From contig BCJC01000009.1 in NCBI GenBank assembly GCA_001600175.1, positions 496,001-560,000 on the forward strand: a stretch of DNA of 64,000 bases, in the 5' to 3' direction. Shown here piece after piece: positions 14,103-25,400 of the stretch; the stretch's first letter is position 1; each line of letters begins with the position of its first letter. The notes beneath the pieces are model-generated. The model was not told the origin of the DNA. It saw nothing but the letters and a program-made list of their open reading frames with translations, and searched no databases. Both the position numbers and the translations under genes were made by a program. The stretch is from Erythrobasidium yunnanense (Eukaryota > Basidiomycota > Cystobasidiomycetes > Erythrobasidiales > Erythrobasidiaceae).

Positions 14103-15890
14103 CTAGAAATCGCCAAGGTCCACTTCCACCTTCGATGCAAGCAGCTTTTGGAAGCGATTAGGACCTTGATGCCCATTATTCTCCTTCTTTGCAGACCCTG
14201 GAGCAGCTGTTTGCGGCTGTCGGACTGGTGTTGAGGCGCCAGAGCCCGGGCGACTAGTCCAAGCGTCAGTATCGCGTTCTGGCCAAAAGAAGCTTGACAT
14301 ACCTATTCTGCGCACTCGTTGTCTTATTCCCCAATGCTTTCGGAGCGGACGATCCTGCGCCAGCAGCTAGCTGTTTGCGCCTCTCATCGAATGTCGACAC
14401 CTTCTTCTCCGCTTGAACAGGCGAATTCGTGGCCAGCATTGGCAGCTGCGGCTCCAGAGCATCTCCTGCATAGCTCTTGAGCTGTCCATTGATACGTGCG
14501 ACCTCCTCTTCGTTGCCAGCACGAAGCGCGATATCGCGCTGGTTCACCAGCAAGTGTCGATCGTGTAGCACTGCTCCGCCCTTCTGATTCGTGCTCTTGG
14601 CTTTGTTCCTTGTCAGGACTCTGTTGATGTCGGCCTCCGTCAAGGTGTATTTCAGCTGTTTGTCAAGAGCAATTTTTTTTGAGATGGTTGCATTGGTCGT
14701 CGGTAAGGGTAGTTTGGCGTGTTTGAGCACAGCTTGAAAGCGTGCAAACTCTCGCTGTACACATTACGACGCGTCAGCAAAGGCCTGTGAACATCCAGTA
14801 CCGACGCTTACATCCGTGACCGGCGCGTTCGAGATCATATCCATCGCGAAATCTTGCTTGTCGTTGCCAACTTGAAGAGTAAGCAGCATGTCCGTCTTGA
14901 ACCGTTCCAGTTGATATAATTTTGGCGTTACGCGCTCTGCTACTCCAACCACTTGTGCCAGCCTGTATTCCGGCTCTCCATCTCTCATGCCAACGTGGAT
15001 CCGCACATAAGCTCCAGCTACAAAGTCGGCGAAGAAAGTGGTTGGCCAGAGAGTAGCTAAACTGCTTCTTGGGAGCACAATTCTGTCTATCCAATGCTTC
15101 GGCGCGGCCTCTTCCTCTTCAGCGTCTTTCGTGGACTTCTTCTTGCCTTTGTCGCCTGCATACGATGGATCCTCATCGTCGGAGAAGGTCACAGGGCTTT
15201 GCGAGCGGCGGTCATCATCCTCGTCGTCGCTATCATCGTCGCTGCCCTTCTTTGCGCGTTTACCTTGCTTGTCATGCTTGGCTTGTCGCTTCTTCTTGAG
15301 CTCGTCCAGTTGCTTGGACTTGCCAGTAAGCTTTGGCTTGATGTCCGGCTTGCTGCTCTGGCCAGTGACGAGCTGCTTGAGCTTCAACCTGTTCTGGTAC
15401 TTGGTGATCAATTCTCGTCGTTCTTCCAAGATAGTCTCGCGTTCTATCTCCGTCATGTCTTGCAGCCTGCGACATCAGGCGTAAGCTTGCTGTCGGTTGC
15501 GACCTCTAATGGTCCATCTGCACGAACCATGACCTGTCCTTGTTGTTCTTGTAGATGCCTTCTAGCGGAAAGTCGTCTGCTGGGTTCTGCAGCTCTTCTT
15601 CATCGTCTTCATCTTCATTCTTGACATTCACAGCTTCGTTGTCGCTGTCTTCTTCCTTGACCGACGCAGCTTCCAAGTCTGATCCAGCACCTTCTGACAG
15701 CTCCATATCTGACGCAGAGGACCTGAAAGAGTGCGCATGATCCAGTCAGTACGTCCATGTACGGGCTAGGCTTTTGGAGGTCCCAAAGAATGGCTGCCTT
15801 GACGCACTCGCGCTTGCGCTTTCTCTTCGACTTCTTCTTTGGTTTCGCCGGCGCTTCAGCGAGTGCAAGCAAGTCATCTTCCCAATCCAT
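14103..15890 (-). CDS. RTF1: RNA polymerase II-associated Paf1 complex subunit Rtf1
   Basis: Chromatin and elongation factor that promotes H2B ubiquitylation and binds phosphorylated Spt5 through its Plus3 domain. Start MDWEDDLLALAEAP at 15890, followed by Lys/Arg-rich and strongly acidic low-complexity segments, then FPLEGIYKNNKDR and MTEIERETILEERRELITKYQNRLKL (the histone-modification region). The Plus3 domain runs from about WIDRIVLPRSSLATLW through FVAGAYVRIHVG, YRLAQVVGV, KLYQLERFKTDMLLTLQVG. Downstream come the region with ADINRVLTRNKA and a C-terminus ending in EVDLGDF. Domain order and size match fungal Rtf1. Four or five introns. Confidence 0.92.
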
Positions 15891-15941
15891 CTTCGACAGA
15901 TGGTATGAGAAAGTCCGAAGGGTTGGCAAGTAAGTAGAAAC

Positions 15942-17257
15942 TCAAGGGGCATATAGCGCTCGAGTCGGGAAAGTCACGCTTCGAAGTATGCGGGCTTTAC
16001 AGGCAACAACAATGTACGGTACAAGCGTCCACACAGCGAGATAGTATTCCAGACTGCGGTCGACTGACCAGCAGCTAAAGACGCGTAGGTAAAAACTTGG
16101 CAGAGTCGGCAGCTTGCTCAACAGCAGAATCTTTGAACTGTATATAATAAGACCATGTATAAGCTTCTCTCCGTTAAGATTGCAGACCGGACACACTGCT
16201 GCGAGACCGGCTAATATGCCCGCTGCGAAAAAGACGAGCGCGATGAGGAGCCAGATGACTCCCCAGACTTGCGCTGGAAAGATAGGACATAGCTTCGCGA
16301 ACTGAGAGGCGTCCGACTTAATCTCGAGTATTAGCGTAGAGACAGCCGCTGTCGAGTGATACGCTCACCTCGTTGACTTTGCGGAGAATGAGATCTGGAC
16401 ATTCCAGGTTCGTCAGGAATGTATCATCAGTGAGTAAGCCGGTGCTGATACTCACCGTCCATCACATCGTACAGCGCATACAGCGAGCTCATCGTGCCGA
16501 CGAAGAGAATGTAGAAACGGAGAGGCCGGGCATGATCGATGAACCAGAATGCGACAAGCACTATGAGGTGGACTTATGTCAGCTAAACTACGGACCAAGG
16601 AAGCCTAGGCATCGTCGAATAGAGGAAGACTGGGAGGACATAGCTGCGACTTACTGCCCGCCGCGAACAGCACGGTCAGCAGGGCTACCCAGCTTCTCTT
16701 TGCCCACCAGAGCGTGACAAGCATGATCGCTCCCACTATAATGCTGGCCACTTTCGACGCAACTGTGGAGAAACCGGCGAAGACAAGTAAAGCGCCGATC
16801 AACGAGCTGCCCAGGTAGCCCATTGGAAGACTGAAGCACGCTACGCCTCCTTTCATACGTGTTAGGCCGCCTTCATTGGGGTCGACTTCGATCGATAGGA
16901 TTCTTGCGCCGGTACAACAGCCTGCGGCGGCATGGCAGAATTCGTGCTAGAATAGTGAACGGTACAATTAGCAATCATACGATGAGTGTGTTGCTCGTAG
17001 ACTTACAGTTGCGACTGTCCATACTATAGGTCTCGGTCAGCTTAGCTTTACATCCAGTCCTGTCAGGACCTACACTTCCAAGGGTAGAGGATGTGTCGCA
17101 AGCCCCAGAGATTCCAGGCCACCGTAATGAAGACGACGTAGGCCCCCAAAACATATAGAGTGGTCCTCTGCTCGTCGCTAGGCGTGAGCGATTCCGCGAC
17201 AGTCGCGCGTCTGACCAGCGCGTTCTGGACATAAGCGCTTGCGGTCAGAGGAGCCAT
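15942..17257 (-). CDS. Peptidase M50B-like multi-pass membrane protein
   Basis: Fungal and plant family related to site-2-protease-like M50B metallopeptidases; function poorly known. Start MAPLTASAYVQNALVRRA at 17257. The first helix (TTLYVLGAYVVFITVAWNLWG) is followed by YPWK, then a 17-nt exon (17007-17023) giving LWTVAT. The next exon opens with the zinc motif HEFCHAAAG (HExxH) and continues GARILSIEVDPNEGGLTRMKGG. Further helices: LPMGYLGSSLIGALLVFAGF, VASIIVGAIMLVTLWWA, VLVAFWFIDHARPLRFYILF, then SSLYALYDVMDD, RKVNE|SDASQFAKL and WGVIWLLIALVFFAAGILAG. After GLAA the frame stays open to 15942, adding about 80 residues. Homologues usually end near here, so an unseen intron (donor GTGTGT) may shorten the true tail. 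Confidence 0.82.
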
Positions 17258-17562
17258 GACGATTCTGAACAGCCGATGGAGGAGTAGCAGCGGCTAGAAG
17301 ACTGGGAATTGTCAGGAGTCGACGACAGGAACTCGTCGAAAACGGAGGGCCCGTTTGCATTGCACAGCTTTCCAGCCTTTCTTTTGCTGCGCGTCAACTC
17401 GTCTGGCAGGACAGCGTAAAGGTAACATCTAATAGGGGTCTTTCTTGTGAGATACAGGCTGCCGACAACTTGCGCGAATTGAGGGGACATCAACCTGGAT
17501 TTAGACCTTATCTCTAGTCGACATTCTTTCCTTTCTTCCCTACTCGAGCCTAAGACAGCACC
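17258..17562. promoter_or_regulatory. Divergent intergenic region with duplicated promoter blocks
   Basis: About 305 bp between the M50B-like gene (-) and the first DUF1772 gene (+). It holds CTGCCGACAACTTGCGCG (17459-17476), matched almost exactly at 18424-18441 before DUF1772 copy 2. It also holds GGATTTAGACCTTATC (17497-17512), matched at 19629-19644 before copy 3 and more weakly (TATAGACCT) at 18476-18484. The similarity may be promoter function kept after duplication, or simply duplicated flanking DNA. Confidence 0.45.
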
Positions 17563-18267
17563 ATGACTACCATCAAAACCTATTCTCCCATCGTTCGCGG
17601 TGTCACTGCTGCTGGTACCGGCTTCGTTGGATTAGCTGCGGGACTGGCTCTCTCCGCACGTCGCCTTGTCAAGCTTCGATCCTCTGTCTGCTAATGATAT
17701 TCCATCAACACATACTTCCAGTACTCTGCTATCACCTTCCCTGCCCTCGCTCGAACTCAAGGACTGTCTAAGAAGCAAAAGGTTGACTTCTGGAAGGCTG
17801 CCTTCGACAGAGGCGTAAGCGGAGGCTACAAGCACTACAAGCTAACAGGGCATTACTAACGTGGGCTGTTCTGCCTGCCAACAGATTGTGACGGTAGTCC
17901 CGGTTCCTATCACCGGATCGATCGCCTTCGTATCTGCAGCTATCTGCGCAGTATCTTACCAAGGCGGTAGACAATTAGCTACCCTGTCAGCAGCTGCTGC
18001 CTTCAGCTTCGGTCACATCCTCTTTACCTTGGCCTTCATGTTCCCGACGAACAGTATGTTCCTGTCTCTGGAGGATCAACATGCACTGACTGCAACGTAC
18101 GATTGACAGAACGCTTAGAGGCTCTACACAAGAAGTCTGCGCTCACGGAGTCCGAGGAGAGGGAGTCGTCATCTCTTATCCAGAAATGGCTAGGGTTCCA
18201 TTTCGTCAGAGTTTCCACTCTGTTGACAGGCTTTGCTTTGGGTCTCAAAGCTCTTGCAGAATCATAA
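17563..18267 (+). CDS. DUF1772 (anthrone oxygenase-like) membrane protein, tandem copy 1
   Basis: Small predicted four-helix membrane protein of the DUF1772 superfamily, which includes anthrone/noranthrone monooxygenases of fungal polyketide pathways and many proteins of unknown role. Spliced reading: MTTIKTYSPIVRGVTAAGTG and GLAAGLALSARR, then YSAITFPALARTQGLSKKQ with KVDFWKAAFDRG, then VPVPITGSIAFVSAAICA, QLATLSAAAAFSFGHILFTL, and a last exon with ERLEALHKKSALTESEERES, LIQKWLGFHFVRVSTLLTGF and ALGLKALAES. Four exons, with intron positions shared by copies 2 and 3. The exact donor of intron 1 (just after LSARR) is not settled. No adjacent polyketide synthase is visible, so a role in secondary metabolism is only a family-level possibility. 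Confidence 0.82.
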
Positions 18268-18541
18268 AACTCGTGTTGTAAACCGTCCGTATTAAAATCA
18301 CTTTGATATAACTGTTCATGGCTTCCTTCCGACCTCGCCAACTTCGACCAGATGGGCGGCCGTAAATAGCGACTGATGCTTCGAAGAGGGTAACAAGGTT
18401 GGAGCGGATAGCTACCGAACAGACTGCCGACGACTTGCGCGCCCTACGAGGGTACAAAGCGCAACTTGGGTTTAATATAGACCTCACCCAGCGCAGCCAT
18501 GCTTTACTCTGTTCTAACGTCCCAAGTCCACGACGACCTCC

Positions 18542-19238
18542 ATGACCACTCTGCAAGCCTATTCTCCCATCGTTCGAGGTGTCGCTGCTGCTGCGACTGG
18601 CCTATCAGGGCTCGCTGCCGGGCTGGCGCTCTCTGCACGTCGTTCTGTTCGGATTATTCACATCCTCCCATCACTAATGGCCCTCCTATCCCCTCCTTGC
18701 AGTACTCTTACGTTACATTCCCTGCCATCGCTCGGATGCCAGGTTTGACAAAGAAGCAGAATGTTGATCTCTGGAAGGCGGTTTTCAACAGAGGCGTAAG
18801 TTTACGGTACCCTTGAAGTGTAGTACACTCTGATACTCTTCGCTTGTAGGCAGTACCTGCTGTCAGAATTCCTGTAGCGGCATCTGTTCTCTTTGCAGCA
18901 AGCGCGATCTGTGCAAGCGTCTGGCAAGACGGTTTTCAGGTAGCTACCCTGGCCTCAGCAGCTGCCTTTAGCATCATGCACCTTCCGTTCACCATCGTAG
19001 CCATATTCCCTGTGAACAGTGGGTAGCTGCCTCTGCGGATCAAACGCTCTGCTGATCCTTTGTTCCGGCTGTGCTATCGACAGAAAGACTAGAGGCTCTG
19101 CACAAGAAGCACATTCTGACCAGCGCCGAGGAAGAAGAGTCGTCCGCTTTAATCGAGAAATGGCTAGGTTACCATCTTGTCCGAGTTTTCACGCTCTCAA
19201 TCGGATTCGCTCTTGGTCTCAAGGCTCTGGCGGAGTAG
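18542..19238 (+). CDS. DUF1772 membrane protein, tandem copy 2
   Basis: Paralogue of the gene at 17563 with the same four-exon layout: MTTLQAYSPIVRGVAAAATG, GLAAGLALSARR, then YSYVTFPAIARMPGLTKKQN with LWKAVFNRG, then VRIPVAASVLFAASAICASV, VATLASAAAFSIMHLPFTI, and the last exon ERLEALHKKHILTSAEEEES, LIEKWLGYHLVRVFTLSIGF, ALGLKALAE. It is the most diverged of the three in the middle (second helix), which could alter substrate contacts. All helices remain and no break is seen. Its upstream block resembles that of copy 1. Confidence 0.8.
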
Positions 19239-19693
19239 ACGGAGTATTTTCCTGGATGTCATGAGCAGATATCGCCTTCCCAGATCGGGCGTACAGAAGG
19301 TGCGATGTCCGGCCGTTCCTTCAAACGGTTGGATACAATCCAATATTATCAAGGCTCTCATATCGTTCGCGCCTGTCAATCTTGCCCTGCCTGCTTCAGA
19401 TTAGATAGAGTACCTTCTTGACTTGATGTAGCGCCCTTAAGTGATCGCGCTAGGTCGGCCTTCTAGATTTTCTCTCTCGTCTTCGGGGTATACGTATTCA
19501 AGCATTGCGGGATCAAGCGGTCAATACAGATGCTCTGTCTGCAGCAGCAGAAGGAGGGGCGACCCAGCGGGGTTGCAGTACCGGGGCCCGTTGCGGTTTT
19601 GCGGGTTGATTGACAGGGACATGATTCTGGATTTAGACCTTGTCTAGGAGGGACGTCCTCTCCTTCCTATCGACTCGTGTCTTAGACGACAGC
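19239..19693. other. Intergenic region between DUF1772 copies 2 and 3
   Basis: About 455 bp. CCCTTAAGTGATCGCG near 19434-19449 recurs as CCCCTAAGTGATCGCG near 20590-20605, at a similar distance after copy 3. The duplicated unit therefore carried its downstream flank. GGATTTAGACCTTGTC (19629-19644) lies about 50 bp before the copy 3 start. No ORF worth calling. Confidence 0.5.
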
Positions 19694-20389
19694 ATGACCA
19701 CTTTGAAGACGTTCTCTCCCACCGTTCGCGGTTTCACTGCCGCTGGTACGGGCTTCGTAGGACTTGCTGCTGGACTGGCACTCTCCGCACGTTCCCATAT
19801 GTTGCTTGATCGCATCTCCCTGCTAATGCAATCCTTCTATCCATTCCTCCCAGTACTCTGCTATCTCCTTCCCTGCCCTCGCCCGAATTCCCGGACTGAC
19901 ACAGAAATACAAGGTAGCTTTCTGGCAGGCGACTTTCGATAAAGGCGTAAGTATGTATACGTACCCACGTCCCAGCACTTGTCGAGTTCTCTTGTGCAAG
20001 TTTAGATGGTCACCGTGGTGCCAATTCCGATGGTAGGATCACTGGCTTTCATCGCCGCTGCTTTCTCGGCAAATGCGCAACAAGCTGGTCGTCCAATTCT
20101 CACCTTGGCAGCTGCTGCTGCCTTCAGCGTCGGTAACACTCTCTTCACATTGGCTTTCATGTCTCCCGTGAACAGTTAGTCGCGATGCGAAACAATGACC
20201 TGGTATAGCCTGGCTATGCTGAAACGTTTGTTAGAACGGCTCAAGGATCTTCACAAGAGAAACACGCTGACAGAGTCTGAGGAGAAGGAGTCAATTGCCC
20301 TAATTCAGAGTTGGCTAGGATTCCACTCCATCAGAATCCTGTCACTGTGTGTGGGTTTTGCTCTTGGGCTCAAAGCTTTGGCGGAGTAG
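19694..20389 (+). CDS. DUF1772 membrane protein, tandem copy 3
   Basis: Third paralogue: MTTLKTFSPTVRGFTAAGTG, GLAAGLALSAR, then YSAISFPALARIPGLTQKYK with VAFWQATFDKG, VPIPMVGSLAFIAAAFSA, ILTLAAAAAFSVGNTLFTL, and the final exon ERLKDLHKRNTLTESEEKES, LIQSWLGFHSIRILSLCVGF, ALGLKALAE. Closer to copy 1 than to copy 2 by eye. At the first exon end the sequence reads GCACGTTCCCATATG, so intron 1 may use a shifted donor relative to the other copies. If no compatible donor is used, this copy could be mis-spliced. Otherwise intact. Confidence 0.76.
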
Positions 20390-20672
20390 GCAGTTGAGGG
20401 CAAGGCGCGAGAGGGCCACAGCAGTTGGGATACTCAGCTCGTCGCGCTCATTCCGCAATCACACTTTCGCATGCAGTGAGACCGAGCCGGAAATCCACGC
20501 AGACCGGATGTTGTCGTGAGATATGAAACAATATACACACGTCAGTCGAGCCAGCGAGCGAGCTTAACCAGCGACACATCGAAGAGGTGCCCCTAAGTGA
20601 TCGCGTCATGCTGGCCTACGATTTCGAGATTTTCAGCCCGTCTTTCGCCTTTCATTTCTTCAAGTACTACCT

Positions 20673-22324
20673 ATGCGAGAGCAAGCCGGCCACAGAAATG
20701 GTGTGAATAGGAATGAAGTGGAAAGCCAGCGAGCGGCCGAGGTGTCAGAGGTAATTAGTCACGTCTCATGCTCTCAAGCAGTCTGACAGGTTGATACGTT
20801 GGCTGACACCCGTCGACTTTCGTAGCTTCTTCAAATAGTGCAACAGAAGACCACAGCCTGGATAGCAGAAGCCGACAAGGAAACCACCGTGCGAGATGAT
20901 GGCTCGAAACGACCAAGTCTACTCGATCCGCATGCACCAGCTGAACTCAAGAAGCTTCTCGGCCTACGGATAGATGAAGATCCTGTTGCAAAGCAGGAGT
21001 TCTATGGCCTGATAGACAAGATCTTCAAGTATAGCGTGAACACATGGGACCAAGGCTTTATGGACAAGCTTTATGCATCAACGAATGCAGTCGGCCTAGC
21101 TTCGGAACAGCTACTGTCAGCACTTAATACGAACGTCCACGTCTATCAGGTCTCGCCGGTGTTGACGCTCGTCGAAAAGCATACAACCGAAGCACTCGCG
21201 AATCTCTTTGGATTCACTGGAAGATATGCCGGAGGCATCTCACAGCCTGGAGGATCAGCAAGCAACAGTACCTCAATCATCGTAGCGCGAAACACACTCT
21301 TCCCAAGCACGAAAGAAAACGGTCTAGAAGGCCGGCGTTTCGTACTCTTTACTAGCGCACATGGTCATTACAGCCTCGAGAAAGCAGCGCAGATGTTTGG
21401 CTTCGGCTCGAAAGCTGTTCGTAGCGTTCCTGTCGATAAAGATGGACAGATGATCCCGTCTGAGCTGGAGAAGATGATACAAGCCGCTCGAAATGCAGGA
21501 GAAACCCCCTTCTATGTCAACGCTACAGCAGGGACGACTGTCCTTGGAAGCTACGACCCATTTGACGAGATCGCCGATGTCTGCGAGAAGCACAAGCTAT
21601 GGCTTCATTGTGACGGCTCGTGGGGTGGCAGTGTCGTGTTCTCTGAGAGATTGCGGAGTACACGCTTGAGAGAAGTAGAAAGAGCGGACAGCATCGCCTT
21701 CAATCCTCACAAATTGCTGGCGGTCCCTCTTACGTGTTCCTTCTTGCTTGCGAAGGATCTTCGGCAGTTCTGGAAGGCTCTGACACTACCTGCTGGCTAG
21801 TACGTGTCCGACGACAACGAGCTGTGCGCAGGTTGATCTATTTTTCTGGCAGTCTCTTCCATAACGATGCTGGCGGTACACCTGATCCAGCAGAGCTATA
21901 CGACCTTGCGGATCTTACACCTCAATGCGGCCGAAGAGGGGACAGTCTGAAGATGTACATGTCTTGGGTGTATCACGGTACTTCTGGCCTCCGGAATCTT
22001 GTAGAAGGTGCTTTCGACACTGCAACTTATCTGCTCGAAATCATTAAGCAGTCACCCGACCTGAGTACAGTCAGTCCCGAGCCACTCCCATGCACCCAAG
22101 TCTGCCTCTACTATACTCCTGCTGGTCAAAGGGTCAGCGTAGAGGAGACTAGCAAGATCACGCAAGACATAGCGAAAGAGCTTGTCAACGAAGGTTTCTT
22201 GATAGATTATGCGCCTGGGCCGCACGGCAAGATGCTCAGGATAGTTGTCGGAGTGTATACAGAACGGAAGACAGTCGAGCGGTTAGCTAGCAGCATTGTG
22301 GAGATTGGCAAACGGATCAGTTGA
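20673..22324 (+). CDS. Group II PLP-dependent amino-acid decarboxylase (glutamate/cysteine-sulfinate decarboxylase-like)
   Basis: Removes the alpha-carboxyl group of an amino acid. Exon 1 (from 20673) encodes MREQAGHRNGVNRNEVESQR; the intron GTAATT to TCGTAG joins it to LLQIVQQKTTAWIAEADKE. Conserved features in order: NVHVYQVSPVLTLVEK, GGSASNSTSIIVARN, the aromatic-ring stacking histidine in SAHGHYSLEKAAQ, PFYVNATAGTTVLGSYDPFD, HCDGSWGGS (the aspartate that binds the PLP nitrogen), and the PLP lysine in SIAFNPHKLLAVP. A second intron near 21800 is followed by FHNDAGGTPDPAELYDLAD and a C-terminal domain ending LASSIVEIGKRIS. The motifs match animal GAD/CSAD-type enzymes rather than the bacterial or plant GadB type. 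Candidate substrates are glutamate, aspartate or cysteine sulfinate. Confidence 0.88.
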
Positions 22325-22480
22325 TTGTGAGACGTTAGCAATCTATGCATGCTACAGTACATATTTTCAGGAAGTGTAGGTAGTCAAGCATTCTTTAGGC
22401 GACTATCCTCATGTGAGTACAGATCGAAGCATACTAGCACAACATGTATCACTCTAATTCCCTTCACCTCAATGTGACTG

Positions 22481-25400
22481 CTACTCCGGGTTGACTTGGC
22501 CGCTGTTTGGATCACTGCTGAAGAAGTTCGCCCAGGCGCCAAAGTCGAGTAGACCCTCCGGGAAGTTGATGGCGTCATACACGCCTCCTACTTCTCCCAG
22601 AAAATCAAGGTTGTTATCTCCGCCGCTGTCCATGAAGCCAGTAGCTTCGAAGACTTGCTGCGCAGGCAGCTCTCCCATCGGGTCAAAGGGCATTGGCGCT
22701 TGTACTTGCTGCTCATGCGAGTCGTTCGGTGTGCCTTGACTGCCTGTCGACTTCGAGCCGGGTGTATCACCATTACTCCTGATTCGTGCTTCTTTCATCG
22801 GAGGATAGTTCCTCCTAGGCTCGCTTAGATTGCGATACACAAGCTTGGCTCCAGGTGTGGGGTTGATGCCGCGCGAGAACTGTCATTCAGCGCAGGTTCA
22901 GCTCGGTTTGTATATACAGACGAGAACGCTAAATGCTGCTTACCTGCTGCCCAGTAGTAGACCATGTATTGACAGAAGCAGCTGTATTGTATAGCAAGGC
23001 TACGAGCTCTCCGATTCTTCCACGGACAAAGCATTCTTCCGATGTGATGCGTTTGAAAGTGTCTTTCGCCAGCTGCAAAGCTTCCAGACTTTTCGGATCA
23101 CGAGCTCGAATGAAAGTGTGGTACTGACGGTTATGCAGCGCCGTCAGCGACTCCCTCGAAATTCCAACAGTAAGCGCCTCTCACCTGTATCAAGGAGCAG
23201 ACGACCAGACTGTACATAGCTGGGAACCAGCCTTCGAGGACCGAGACGTTCCTATCCACCCAAAAGATAGCTTCTTGGGACATGATATACAATTCCTGCC
23301 ACGCTTCGAAAGTCATCAAGAACGACGAATGCCTATTGATTTCGTAGCTTCTTCCGAAGAAAGGTCTTCGCAACAAGAAAGATACGGGTACGCTGCATAT
23401 GTGCAAGAAGCCTGCATCGAAGCTGGAGTCGACACCGTTGAACCGGAGCTCGGGAGGTAAGGCTTTCTGCCAGCTTTGAAACTCTGCTTGGATCTCTTCG
23501 AGTTGCTGATCCGTTACGTGAAGTATACCAGCTGGGAATCATCACAGTCAGCCAGGGTTGTCCTTGTCAAGTTATGGGCTATGAAGCTTACTAGCTGAAT
23601 ACAGTAGCTTTATGACCTTTCCGAGAATGATAGTCAGGCTCAACATCCAATGATTGAGTAGGTACGGTGTTGCGGAAGTGTCTGCGTAAGCCGGGTCGGC
23701 AGAGGGATGGTGTTCGTGTATGCTTGGGAAGAGTCGGTCGCAGTCCGCCAGATCAATCATCATAGGCAGACCATAGCTAAAAGACCCGACAATCCGAACG
23801 ATCAGCTAATTAAGCATACCACATGAGGAGTGACTGCCCCACCTTGCTGACATCCAACGATCTGCAAGTATGCAGCCCGCCCAGATCCGCCTCCTCTGTT
23901 CTAGATCATATAGTGACGTTCCAGGAGTTTCCCTGTGCAGCCCTATATCCTGTGCCATCCTGACCGCCATACCTAGACAGAACCAAGTTCTCGAAGCTGC
24001 GGCACCTCTTTCCAGTTCGAACGCGTACGAATAGATCAAGAGGCCTTGTATCGTTTGTAACGACGATCGAGACATAGCTTCATCATCACGCATAGCATGA
24101 GCTATGAGCTGCTTGATTGTTCGAAGAATGGCAGGAGGCACATCATGTGCCGTAGCTGCTACTCCGCATATGGTATATAGGAGAAGAGGCGTGAGCGAAC
24201 CACTGTGCAAGAAGTCCGCTCGGCTAATGACGGGAAAACGCATTCCTGGACCTTCGAAATATCGATTGACGAGTTGTTCTACTAATTCAGCTTGAAGGCC
24301 AGGAGGAGCTTCGCATTTAGCTGCTGTTTCTGGATTGGGGTTCGAATTGCCCGATGTCACGCGGATGAAGCCGTCTCCCGTGTTCTTGACCTCGAAGCGT
24401 TGAGCGTGTTTATCGTCATACCCTTTCAAATGCTCGATGGGAAGTGTTGATGTGGAGTGTAGGAGATGGGATAGGGAAGTAGAGCCGAACAGACGCGGCT
24501 CAGCTTGTGGTGTTTGATTGAGGTCTTTAGGAGAGAAGGCAGGAAGGGAGTTTTGTCGTCTCGGCGAAGATCCATTAGCGAGCTGTGAGCTTAGACCAGG
24601 CAGGGTCGGTGCTTGTTGTACTTGATTTTGTTGCTGATAGGGCTGCTGTTGCTGTTGCTGCATATACGGCAGCTGCTGCTGCTGCTGCAACGAAGTCTGC
24701 TGATACGGCGCACTAGCAGGGTATGGAGGTGGGAAGGTGTGTGCTACAGAGATGGACGGCTGTGAAGGAAGCATAGAAGGCATAGATGGTAGAGGCGCTG
24801 AGTTCAGGGAAGCTTGTAGTTGCTGGTTCTGGCGCTGATTCGTCAGAGCAGGAGAGGTACTGGCTGATGCGCGCAGATTCGCAGTGCTGTTGGTGACTTT
24901 CGGTGCGCGGGATTTGGGTGCCGGTGTCCCTTCTGCATTCGTGTCACGCTTGCGCTTGAAGCGGGTTTCGGTGATGGGCAGGACCTAAAGTCGGTAGAGA
25001 GAGTTTCAGCATATTTCGGTTATATGATAGGTGATAGCACGAACCCATGTGCACTCGAAGCCATGCTGCTGACAATGCACGCATAGAGGCGGACTAGAGT
25101 CTGGAATAGCGTCGCATCTGCATCATTTCCAGTGATCAGCTTCCCCATCCTCTTCTACACACATTCAGTGCCACTCTTACCTGATCTTGCGACTTCTACA
25201 GCCATCACACGCTCTTGCAGTCTTGATTCTCTTGTTATCTTTCCCATCATCTGCATTATTCGTCTCCCCTCCCAGTATAGGCGAATCATGGTCTTTGACC
25301 GATCCTTCCGTATCTGTGTTTCCCGTATTCGCCTGTCCAATAACACCTTTCTTCTTGTTCTTCTTGCCGGTGGTCTTATTTGCTGTATTCGGAGTGGTGG

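Noticed and set aside
15094-15624. 176-codon plus-strand frame rich in hydrophobic residues
   Set aside because: Antisense to the Rtf1 coding region; the apparent membrane segments come from reversed acidic and Lys codons.
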